64,000 nt of DNA, taken from NCBI RefSeq assembly GCF_900116205.1, contig NZ_FOZS01000003.1, forward strand, positions 372,001-436,000, read 5' to 3'. The translations under genes and the position numbers were made by a program. Shown here piece by piece: positions 52,815-59,798 of the stretch. Each line of letters begins with the position of its first letter. Position 1 is the first letter of the stretch. The DNA comes from Halostagnicola kamekurae (lineage in GTDB: Archaea; Halobacteriota; Halobacteria; Halobacteriales; Natrialbaceae). A model generated the notes under the pieces. The model ran no database searches, was not told where the DNA came from, and saw only the letters and a program-made list of their open reading frames with translations.

Positions 52815-53585
52815 ATGAAATTCGATCCAAGTCCTATCGAAGATCGGGTTGAGGAGAGAGTCGAAGAAGTCGAAGAGCGTTTAGATGAGATCCCGTCTGG
52901 GCGAACGATGCCTGATAAGGAGGATATGCTAATTGGATCTGCAAAAAAGCTTTCTCTGGGATTTGTATTTATTGATATAAATGGGTTTACCGAATATTGC
53001 GAGGAAAATGACGAAGAAGACATTCTAATGATGCTGAATATATTTATACCGGAGATTATGGAAATTGCCCGTCATTATGACGGGACATTTGAGAAAAACA
53101 CTGGGGATGGAATTCTGGTATATTTTGGATCTGAAGATGGTGATGTTGAAGCTTGTCAAACGGTACTACTTTATCTACAGACAGTCAAATATGCCCTCAA
53201 ATACCACATAAACCCAAAATTAGAGGAAAGAAATATAGTGCCCATTTCAATTAGCGCAGGTGCAAGTTATGGTGTCGCTCATATCTCCCGAGTTGGTGTT
53301 CACAGTTTGAACCGTCGGACTGCAATTGGGAACTCTGCCAATATAGCTTCCAAACTTGAGGACATCGCTGAAGAGGACCAATTCCTGATAAGTGATTCTA
53401 TCTATTATTTTGCCCATGAGAAAGGAGGATATCATGAGGATGTTTGTTTCGAAGACCAAGGTGTGTATGGGTTGAATTCTCCTGGGGAACTCTATATTTG
53501 GCAACTTGATGAGAAAGAGAATGATTTATACCGGTATCATGATTTTATATGCTCTCCTCCTTCCCCCAGTCAGGTGAGTGACTAG
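52815..53585 (+). CDS. class III nucleotide cyclase, Pycsar cyclase (PycC-like)
   Basis: 256 residues, with a Glu/Arg-rich helical lead (1-45) and one class III cyclase domain (about 47-195). Metal-binding Asp54 in FVFIDINGFTEY and Asp98 in EKNTGDGILVYF are conserved. The base-recognition and transition-state segment reads RRTAIGNSANIASKLED: Asn176 is kept, while Asp/Thr typical of adenylate cyclases is Asn173 and the usual Arg is Lys180. Next gene is a DUF5706-like membrane effector starting at the base after the stop. In bacteria such pairs are Pycsar antiphage systems making cCMP or cUMP to activate a membrane effector. Signal type (cCMP, cUMP, cAMP) cannot be read from sequence alone. Confidence 0.82.
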   Translation: MKFDPSPIEDRVEERVEEVEERLDEIPSGRTMPDKEDMLIGSAKKLSLGFVFIDINGFTEYCEENDEEDILMMLNIFIPEIMEIARHYDGTFEKNTGDGILVYFGSEDGDVEACQTVLLYLQTVKYALKYHINPKLEERNIVPISISAGASYGVAHISRVGVHSLNRRTAIGNSANIASKLEDIAEEDQFLISDSIYYFAHEKGGYHEDVCFEDQGVYGLNSPGELYIWQLDEKENDLYRYHDFICSPPSPSQVSD

Positions 53586-54074
53586 ATGGCAGATAGGGAA
53601 TACCTTGTTGACAAATCGTATGAGCATTTAGACTCATATGTTAAGTATGCTGATAAAAAAGCATCTGTCCTATTAAGTGGGTTATTAGCGTTCTTAGCAC
53701 TTTATGTGAATTTTATTTTCTCAGTATCTGAGCAGTGGAATACCTCCTTCAACATAGTTTCTGGTTTGACTATCCTATTAGGTTTAATAGCGATCACAAT
53801 TTCTGGGTTTGTAGTTTATCCAAGAACCCCTGATAAGGAGAGGGGATTCTTCCTCTGGGAGAGTATTCTAGATCGTAACACTCCAGAAGATTACTATGAT
53901 GACTTGAAATCTCTAGATGATTATGAGGTAGTAGAAGAAGTTGTGTGGCAAAATTATCAGTTAGCAAAGGTAGCTGATTCTAAATATTCACTGATTAGGT
54001 TATCAATCATTATCGGATCATCTTCGTTCGTAAGCGCAGCGCTGTCAATAGCGATCATACTTTGTAATATGTGA
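53586..54074 (+). CDS. Pycsar transmembrane effector (PycTM/DUF5706-like)
   Basis: 162 residues. Hydrophobic spans: VLLSGLLAFLALYVNFIFSV (about 27-46), IVSGLTILLGLIAITISGFV (about 57-76) and a C-terminal span SFVSAALSIAIIL. The cytoplasmic middle has GFFLWESILDRNTPEDYYDD and QNYQLAKVADSKYSLIRLS, the conserved text of DUF5706 effectors (YADKKASVLLSG near residue 20 matches KAS.LL). On binding the cyclic nucleotide such effectors disrupt the membrane and stop phage growth. It starts with no gap after the cyclase. Identification as Pycsar is inference from family and gene order. Confidence 0.8.
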   Translation: MADREYLVDKSYEHLDSYVKYADKKASVLLSGLLAFLALYVNFIFSVSEQWNTSFNIVSGLTILLGLIAITISGFVVYPRTPDKERGFFLWESILDRNTPEDYYDDLKSLDDYEVVEEVVWQNYQLAKVADSKYSLIRLSIIIGSSSFVSAALSIAIILCNM

Positions 54075-54178
54075 TTGGACTACGTCCCTTCCCAGCTAGA
54101 ATCAAACATTGAGAAGATCGTTTACCGAATAAGAATACGGGGACGATTCTGTTATGCTCCTATGGGGGGAGGGTGATT

Positions 54179-54205
54179 GCGCGGCGTGCGCTCTGCGCGC
54201 CGCGC
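54179..54205. repeat. GC-rich hairpin in the AT-rich island
   Basis: GCGCGGCG (54179-54186) pairs with CGCCGCGC (54198-54205), loop TGCGCTCTGCG. It stands about 105 nt after the effector gene in a very AT-rich context. A terminator or recombination site are both possible. Confidence 0.45.
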
Positions 54206-54621
54206 TCGCGAAAAATTGAGCCAGCAGATATTGGATGTCATAGCGGGGCTACCCTATTGATAGAGAGTGACAGAATCTTGATAACTGTGGTTGTCGGATA
54301 CACCCACGAAGGTTTATCAGTGGAGCTGCAGCCAAACGCGAGCATTATGCGACATCCACAGGACGACCTACTGATCGTGTATGCACTCGCATTACTTGCT
54401 TGGGAATGCGAAGATACGCCGAAAGAAGATTGAGCTTTGAACCTCGCAGCCGAGATCACGGATAAGCATGGGCTCAGAGGAAGTGAGGCGATTCGTCAGT
54501 TTGAATAGCCACAGCTAAGATTGAAGCGTCAGATCAACTGGCCCGTCGCTACTCCTGTTAAAGCGCATGATGTTGGACGTACTTTCATATAGTCTGATTT
54601 TTCACTATATACACAGTCAAT
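54206..54621. other. intergenic stretch within the island
   Basis: No coding frame I accept. A frame at 54173-54433 crosses the hairpin and lacks a plausible start. The last 40 bases (TATATACACAG) act as the promoter of the next gene. Confidence 0.4.
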
Positions 54622-55452
54622 ATGCCTGGCAAAATCTTTGATAGGGCTAACACAGGAGAATCTGATCCAAATATACTGCAGACAGAATACGAAGGAGCGA
54701 AGGAACGACTAAGTCAGCAGCAAGACACCTTCAAAGAATTCTCCAGAGAAGGACTGCAAATGTTCCGTCTCCTTCTATTATTTGTCGCTGCACCGACAGC
54801 GTTATTTGGTGCGTTAGACCCACAAACCCTTGTTCAGGTGAATGACTTAGTCACGTCAAATTATTGTACAATTTCTGGTATTGAAGGATGTCTTATGTCA
54901 ATGAAGTGGGTTTCTGCTCTAACTGGAAGTTTCTTAGTATTGAGTGCTGGAATGAATCTATTTGCAGCTGGTTATGAAGCACGTGGTGTTCATAACGCTT
55001 CTAATCCAGAGGATCTTCATCGAATCATCTCTAACGACGATTTTGAAGAAGATTATTGGCGAGAACGGCTCAAAACCTATCGAGAGCGTATCGATCATAA
55101 CGACCGTGTCATCTGGATTAAAGAATCCTTGTTAGCGCTAGGTAAGGTAACACTCCTAATATCGATCTTCGGTATTACCTCTGTTATTGTGGTAACTATG
55201 ATTGGTTCACCCCTGAAAATTCGCCAATGGCTTACTGTGCTTCTGGTATTTCTGTTCCCAATGTTGCTTTCACTACAGAAAGCGCCAAAAAGATATGCAG
55301 ACGCAGACGCTTTTCGCCGTTATACTCCACTCTATGAGGTCAATTACAAGTCACAACCTACTGATAGCGAAAAGCAGGGAGATGAGCATGAGGAGAAGGA
55401 TTTAGAAGAACGCGCAGAAGTGGATGAAACAGAAATCGAAAACGACGTGTGA
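54622..55452 (+). CDS. multi-span membrane protein next to the Pycsar pair
   Basis: 276 residues; four spans near FRLLLLFVAAPTALFGALD, SALTGSFLVLSAGMNLFAAG, ALGKVTLLISIFGITSVIVV and WLTVLLVFLFPMLLSL. A helical linker between spans 2 and 3 (DDFEEDYWRERLKTYRERID and NDRVIWIKESLL), and an acidic C-terminal tail of about 35 residues rich in Glu. The span-linker-span layout resembles SLATT/Pycsar-type effectors of defence islands, but no family is proven. AT-rich like the neighbours; 547 nt downstream of the effector. Confidence 0.6.
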   Translation: MPGKIFDRANTGESDPNILQTEYEGAKERLSQQQDTFKEFSREGLQMFRLLLLFVAAPTALFGALDPQTLVQVNDLVTSNYCTISGIEGCLMSMKWVSALTGSFLVLSAGMNLFAAGYEARGVHNASNPEDLHRIISNDDFEEDYWRERLKTYRERIDHNDRVIWIKESLLALGKVTLLISIFGITSVIVVTMIGSPLKIRQWLTVLLVFLFPMLLSLQKAPKRYADADAFRRYTPLYEVNYKSQPTDSEKQGDEHEEKDLEERAEVDETEIENDV

Positions 55453-55478
55453 GTGTTGCAAGCTATCACTCTTCTCTT

Positions 55479-55590
55479 CTCCCCTGGGGTTGCACGTCGA
55501 CAAATCCGGTTTCCCGAATATGCACACGAAACCGGTAATACCGTGTGCATAATTGAAATCCACTGTAGAGGCCCCGGGTAGTGTTGGTCT
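55479..55590. repeat. direct repeat copy 1 (3' of the membrane-protein gene)
   Basis: About 110 bp that match 58111-58222 in the same orientation: CTCCCCT, TTGCAC, ACAAATC, CCCGAATAT, CGAAACC, ATTGAAATCC and GTTGGT occur in the same order and spacing. Each copy lies 27 nt after a gene end. Copy 1 also holds the inverted repeat TGCACACG/CGTGTGCA (55521-55549). Confidence 0.7.
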
Positions 55591-56090
55591 AGTCTCAGAC
55601 CATCATGCGCACGATACATGAAATTCTGGGGTCGTGGACGGAAGCAAAGGAGGTAGCCGATGTTTCTGACTACGGCGAACAACTCCAGAGAAGGAAGCAC
55701 GTGAGTTTTTCAATAAATTAGAGGATGCCGAGTTGGCCGATGAAAAGCATCCAAGTAAGTCCGGACATTTGCGGCTAAGACCAAAGCACCCTCACTGTTA
55801 CGCATCTGCTCTTTACCGACGTGATTACACTCTGATCTACTATGATTTTCGCGAATGTCTTTTTAGAGTACCAATGATATTCATGAACGGGAGTTTCAGC
55901 TGTTGCAAAATTAATGGTTTGGAAAATTCAGCACCTCGCCTATATTGAACGGTAAAATAGGAAATAATCAGACCAAGGAATGTAACCCTCACATTCAAGG
56001 AAAAGCAGGATGTGATTTTAATTAGAGAGTAGACCCCATTCGAAGAGTATATGGTCGCAAGCAAACATCTCACCAAAACATACCACATAT
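55591..56090. other. degenerate coding scraps between repeat copy 1 and the cassette
   Basis: ATG at about 55604 opens MRTIHEILGSWTEAKEVADV then a stop; the adjacent frame reads EKEAREFFNKLEDAELADEK and HPSKSGHLRLRPKHPHCYAS to 55948. These look like one decayed gene. No family recognised. 55950-56090 is AT-rich and holds the promoter (GTATATGG at 56048) of the cassette. Confidence 0.4.
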
Positions 56091-56738
56091 ATGCCACCTG
56101 AATTCCAGATTGACCACGTTTCTGTTTGTTTGACTCAGACAGTAAGCAGCGAAGAGAACTTTTTACAATATTTCGAAAGCTTAGAGGATATCTCTCAACA
56201 TGAATTGTCAAAGAAGCGTGTTGAAAAGAATTTGGAAGATCCTCTTGAAAGCTACATACAAATAACAGACTCCTCAAGTGGTCTTGATGAACCAAGTCCG
56301 GATTCTTCATCCACGCAACTGCTTATCGACTCGATAAGCGATGGTGAAAAATTCCATGCTCACGCTAATATAGACAACCAAGACTATATAGACTCATTTA
56401 ATGAATTTTTCAGTAGCATTTCCTCTACAGTAGGCACTTTAACTGCAGGGACAACAATTGTTAACGCAACTGTTGATGAAGGGTTTGATGCCTTTTCAGA
56501 GCGCCTATCGCTGCCTATTAGTTCTGATAGTGAGTATACAGTGCGAGGTATACGTATAAACAATGGAGATGGTACATATACCTTTCAAGATCTGAGCGAA
56601 TTTGAATCTGAGGATGATTCTATAGCGGTGCGCTATAGTAAAGATGAGCTTGTAAAGGTTGATTCAGAACACACATCAGACTTCATCGGAGAAGAAATAA
56701 GTAAGGTTGAGTCCTTTGTTGGAAGTGAGAGTCAATGA
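56091..56738 (+). CDS. cassette gene 1, unknown acidic protein
   Basis: 215 residues, acidic, no recognised family. It begins PPEFQIDHVSVCLTQTVSSE and includes a Ser/Thr-rich segment with a possible amphipathic/hydrophobic patch (SSISSTVGTLTAGTTIVNAT), followed by EYTVRGIRINNGDGTYTFQD. Its stop overlaps the ATG of gene 2 by 4 nt, so the two are coupled. Part of the direct-repeat-bounded cassette. It is not broken. Confidence 0.6.
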   Translation: MPPEFQIDHVSVCLTQTVSSEENFLQYFESLEDISQHELSKKRVEKNLEDPLESYIQITDSSSGLDEPSPDSSSTQLLIDSISDGEKFHAHANIDNQDYIDSFNEFFSSISSTVGTLTAGTTIVNATVDEGFDAFSERLSLPISSDSEYTVRGIRINNGDGTYTFQDLSEFESEDDSIAVRYSKDELVKVDSEHTSDFIGEEISKVESFVGSESQ

Positions 56739-57172
56739 GTACTGCTTTCAAAGAGTGGAGAGAGCGTGACACTCAACAGCGTAGAGACAGGGCGAACAAC
56801 CCTGTTGAGCGCAGAGGCGCACACAGTACTCACCACACTTTTGAGCCCACATCACGAAGTGTGGAATACATTGAGGAAAAAAGTCACAAAGGTAACTATG
56901 AGCGAATGCTCCGCGATACCTTAGCAAATGAAAAGCTACGGAACATCTATAAACATATCCGAACGTCTGAGGGAGAATGGATACAATTTAGAGATGTTCA
57001 TGAGGAGTTTAGCGACCTAGATGAGTTGGAGCTCACAAGGGAACTTCGTCATTTACAGAGAACGTGTCTAATTGAGAGAGGAATGACGAAAATAAACGGA
57101 GAAGTCAAGTCTCTATATCGTATAGATTCAATTATAGAAGGTTCTGAGCAGATTGTTGAAGAATACCTTTAA
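56735..57172 (+). CDS. cassette gene 2, wHTH-like protein
   Basis: 145 residues. The N-terminal 60 are very polar and basic (REROTQQRRD-like text: ERDTQQRRDRANNPVERRG). The C-terminal part (about 75-130) reads NEKLRNIYKHIRTSEGEWIQ, FRDVHEEFSDLDELELTREL and LQRTCLIERG: three helices and a wing-like end, as in winged-helix proteins. It may regulate the cassette or bind nucleic acid. Overlaps gene 1 by ATGA and lies 12 nt before gene 3. Confidence 0.55.
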   Translation: MSTAFKEWRERDTQQRRDRANNPVERRGAHSTHHTFEPTSRSVEYIEEKSHKGNYERMLRDTLANEKLRNIYKHIRTSEGEWIQFRDVHEEFSDLDELELTRELRHLQRTCLIERGMTKINGEVKSLYRIDSIIEGSEQIVEEYL

Positions 57173-57184
57173 CTACTCTACTTA

Positions 57185-58084
57185 ATGCCCTTATCAGCTA
57201 CTCCGATTAATATCTCGAACGAAAAGATCAAATCTACGAGAGATGCAATTATTGAAAGGAATGATCATCTTGAATATTCAAATATTCCTGTTGCAGTATT
57301 TGGCCCATTTTCAAGCAAATTCAACCCGTATGATGGAACTGCAATAGAAAAATCTCTTGACGATTCTATTAGCAACTCGGGAGACGTAGCATATGAGTTT
57401 TTAGAAGAAAACGTTGGAAGTGCTGGAGAAGATAACAATCCTAAAACTGGATCACAAGCACAGGTAGAAAACGAATTTTTGAATGAAGTTAAGAACGGCC
57501 TGCGAGATAAAGGTGTAAATGCTTTTGTAGCAAGTGACGTTCCTCCCTTTAGCGATCAAGAGAACACCATTGAGGATTGGGAAGACTATTTTGATGATGC
57601 TCAGCTTGGTGAGTGGGACTATGTCACGCAGAGCTACATATATTCAAAGATAGCGAATATAAATATATTCGTCTTCCGGTACCTTGGTAACCCTGTAGGT
57701 GTTACTTATGAAATAGCAGATATCTTTCGTGGTGCAAGGTCTGATGATCAACCAGAGATATTAGAACAGTCGTTACTCTGGTTTGAAAGTAGAATCGATG
57801 AGGAAATAAGAGCAAATAAAAAATATACCTCTCGATCAGAAGAAGAGATACGCCAACATCTTTCAGATAGTAGTGGGCCTCATTATCTTTCAGCTATGCT
57901 TGAACATGTGACTACGGATCAGAATTCAGATTTTGAACCGGCTTCTGATGTAAACCCAACAATATGGGAGCCGTTCCAACGTAGTCAAGATATAATTGAT
58001 AAGACCGTAGCAAAAGTGAAGATGGCATCTAATTCTGATGAAAGGTATGTTTCTCCAATTCAACGAATGTGCGATGTTAACTAA
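57185..58084 (+). CDS. cassette gene 3, DUF7509-like (nucleotide-sugar/SLOG-like fold)
   Basis: 299 residues. The first third shows IPVAVFGPFSSKFNP, then FLNEVKNGLRDKGVNAFVAS and DVPPF, followed by TQSYIYSKIANINIFVFRYL and GNPVGVTYEIADIFRG. That order (VxGP start, LRxxGVNAFxAxDxP, sN.xxFVFxxxG..vGV..E) is how I remember the haloarchaeal DUF7509 family, which has a Rossmannoid fold related to nucleoside 2-deoxyribosyltransferases or SLOG-type sensors. A conserved Glu after GVTY is a catalytic candidate. The last 100 residues are helical and unknown. It ends 27 nt before repeat copy 2. Could be an NAD- or nucleotide-consuming effector; that is inference. Confidence 0.55.
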   Translation: MPLSATPINISNEKIKSTRDAIIERNDHLEYSNIPVAVFGPFSSKFNPYDGTAIEKSLDDSISNSGDVAYEFLEENVGSAGEDNNPKTGSQAQVENEFLNEVKNGLRDKGVNAFVASDVPPFSDQENTIEDWEDYFDDAQLGEWDYVTQSYIYSKIANINIFVFRYLGNPVGVTYEIADIFRGARSDDQPEILEQSLLWFESRIDEEIRANKKYTSRSEEEIRQHLSDSSGPHYLSAMLEHVTTDQNSDFEPASDVNPTIWEPFQRSQDIIDKTVAKVKMASNSDERYVSPIQRMCDVN

Positions 58085-58110
58085 TCCACTAGATCACAAC
58101 TATCCTTTCT

Positions 58111-58222
58111 CTCCCCTAGGATTGCACATCAACAAATCTATCACCCGAATATACGCGCGAAACCAATAACATCATGTGAATAAATTGAAATCCTATATAG
58201 ATGTCCTTGAGCCGTTGGTGTG
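58111..58222. repeat. direct repeat copy 2 (3' of cassette gene 3)
   Basis: Second copy of the repeat described at 55479-55590, same orientation, starting 27 nt past the stop of cassette gene 3. The inverted-repeat core of copy 1 is not preserved here. Distance between copies is 2632 bp, enclosing the degenerate scraps and the three-gene cassette. Confidence 0.7.
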
Positions 58223-58275
58223 ATTATTCCCATATAATATTATATCATATAATCATAAGATGGTATTAGATTTAG

Positions 58276-58512
58276 GGTCCGTGTTCACCAACCAAGGAAC
58301 TTTCTCCTGAGTACGTACCTCAAACAGAGATCCTATTCGGCTGTCCTCAAGCAACTCGAGTTTGCTGTGACAAATTCTATACTGAGATCTATCGCACCCT
58401 CTTCAGTAATCTCGGAGGTCACTCACGATTTACTCCAGCAAACACCATTAGTAAGTACGAAGAGGTGAAATTGATCGGCTCTACTCAGTCGATTCGAATT
58501 CAGCGTCAATGA
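58276..58512 (+). pseudogene. truncated frame with cysteine pairs
   Basis: Open after a stop at 58273-58275, no start codon. It reads GPCSPTKELSPEYVPQTEIL, FGCPQATRVCCDKFYTEIYR and TLFSNLGGHSRFTPANTISK to a stop at 58510-58512. Coding-like, possibly a zinc-binding scrap; unknown family. It overlaps the 3' end of the wHTH gene on the other strand. Confidence 0.3.
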
Positions 58513-58783
58513 TTGCTTCAAGCTGATCGGATTCCCGATCATATTGATCGATATGATCTAGTGCAATCTCACCTCGAGAAGTAATCTCGTAGACACCTCG
58601 GCCGATATTGCGAACGAGGTCGTAGTCTTCTAGCTGATTGAGCCGTTTTGTGACCGTCTTCTTGTGGCGGTCGATTTCATCAGCGATGTTTGCACCGAGA
58701 TTACGGCCGCCCTGCAACTCCTCGAGGATTAGCCGGTCCGTCGGGAGCTGCAACAACATCATCGAATCGGAAACAGGGGACAT
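58481..58783 (-). CDS. wHTH repressor-like protein (phage PhiH1 repressor type)
   Basis: About 100 residues: LLQLPTDRLILEELQGGRNL, ANIADEIDRHKKTVTKRLNQ, EDYDLVRNIGRGVYEITSRG, then IALDHIDQYD. The fold matches haloarchaeal wHTH proteins of viruses and integrated elements. Start at 58783 is the best guess (58819 and 58768 are alternatives). It is divergent to the coiled-coil cassette, where it could be the repressor. Confidence 0.7.
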   Translation of the reverse strand: MSPVSDSMMLLQLPTDRLILEELQGGRNLGANIADEIDRHKKTVTKRLNQLEDYDLVRNIGRGVYEITSRGEIALDHIDQYDRESDQLEAIIDAEFESTE

Positions 58784-58978
58784 ATATGATACTGTTGGTA
58801 GCATTGTATTTGGAACCATTAGTAGGTTACCTATCGGATGCTACTACCAGTAGTATTATTAGGAATCCGTAGAGACTGTCGTGTGGAGATCGTCCCGCAG
58901 GACTCGCGAAAGGTCCGACGTGGTGCAACACGTCGGGACGGCCTCCGTCCGGCCTTCGATCAAGACCCCACAGAGACC

Positions 58979-59248
58979 ATGCGACAAGATAGCCTCCGAG
59001 CCCATAACTGTAGGGCTCACGAGCCAGGCGTATCGGCTGCCCACTACAATCAGGGCGATACCTCGGACGGATCGCAGAAACCGCATTCGCATCCCACCGC
59101 GACTACCCGGACGAGAAATCGGACACCCCCTACTCGCCCGTTCACACTGTTTTCCGCAGCGAGACCGAACGGCCCCGCTCCCGACCACGACGAGTTCATC
59201 GTCGCCGGCGAGGACGCGATCATCCTCGAGCCGAGGGGTGACCGCTGA
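58979..59248 (+). CDS. small Pro/Arg/His-rich ORF
   Basis: 89 codons from ATG 58979: MRQDSLRAHNCRAHEPGVSA, then a stretch rich in His, Thr, Arg and Pro; the end reads DEFIVAGEDAIILEPRGDR. Its TGA overlaps the ATG of the next gene (59246-59250), supporting translation of at least its 3' end. Only the last 25 residues look like part of a folded domain. Unknown. Confidence 0.4.
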   Translation: MRQDSLRAHNCRAHEPGVSAAHYNQGDTSDGSQKPHSHPTATTRTRNRTPPTRPFTLFSAARPNGPAPDHDEFIVAGEDAIILEPRGDR

Positions 59249-59682
59249 TGGACCGCGACCAACCCAACGAACGGCCCTCGAAGTACGTCGTCCCCACGGG
59301 ATCTGGCTACCTCGGGACCTACACCGTCAGCACCGACCGAACGGTGACGATTTCGACCGCCGCGCTGGGCGACCGCGACTGGCCGACCGACACCGCCCAC
59401 GCTATCGACCACGACGACGGGATCGCGCTCGTTCCGCGCCTCGAGTCCGCCGAGTCGCTCGCCGAGTACACCCTCTGTAGACGCTTCACCGGGGCTCGAA
59501 TCGCGGTCGGCCAGGTCGTGATCGACGCCCTCGAGCTATCGCGCGGCGACGACGTTCGGGTCTACGACCTCGAGCGTGTCGACGCTCGAGCGGGCCTCCT
59601 GCTCGTTGAGGCCGACGACGACCCGCGGCTCGCCACCGACGGCGGGCTCGAGGACGAGAGCCGTCCCGCCGCCGAACAGTGA
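59248..59682 (+). CDS. conserved-looking acidic protein, AbrB-like tail pattern
   Basis: 144 residues, strongly acidic. It starts MDRDQPNERPSKYVVPTGSG; repeated DRTVTISTAALGDRDWPTD and LCRRFTGARIAVGQVVIDAL then GDDVRVYDLERVDARAGLL. The last part has the strand order of an AbrB-like or beta-barrel domain, but no family is certain. Coupled with the ORF before and the coiled-coil gene after. Likely belongs to an integrated element. Confidence 0.5.
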   Translation: MDRDQPNERPSKYVVPTGSGYLGTYTVSTDRTVTISTAALGDRDWPTDTAHAIDHDDGIALVPRLESAESLAEYTLCRRFTGARIAVGQVVIDALELSRGDDVRVYDLERVDARAGLLLVEADDDPRLATDGGLEDESRPAAEQ

Positions 59683-59798
59683 CACCGCGGGCTAGCCGCC
59701 CGTTCGGGCCGGCTGCGTTCCCCCAGCGGTGTCGCCGTCTCGAGTCCCGCTGTCCGTACTGCTCGCCAACCAGTTCATCCCCGATCCCCCATACAGCG

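Noticed and set aside
54173-54433. An 86-codon frame after the Pycsar effector
   Set aside because: It begins inside the GC-rich hairpin, has no promoter or start context, and overlaps an equally long frame on the other strand.
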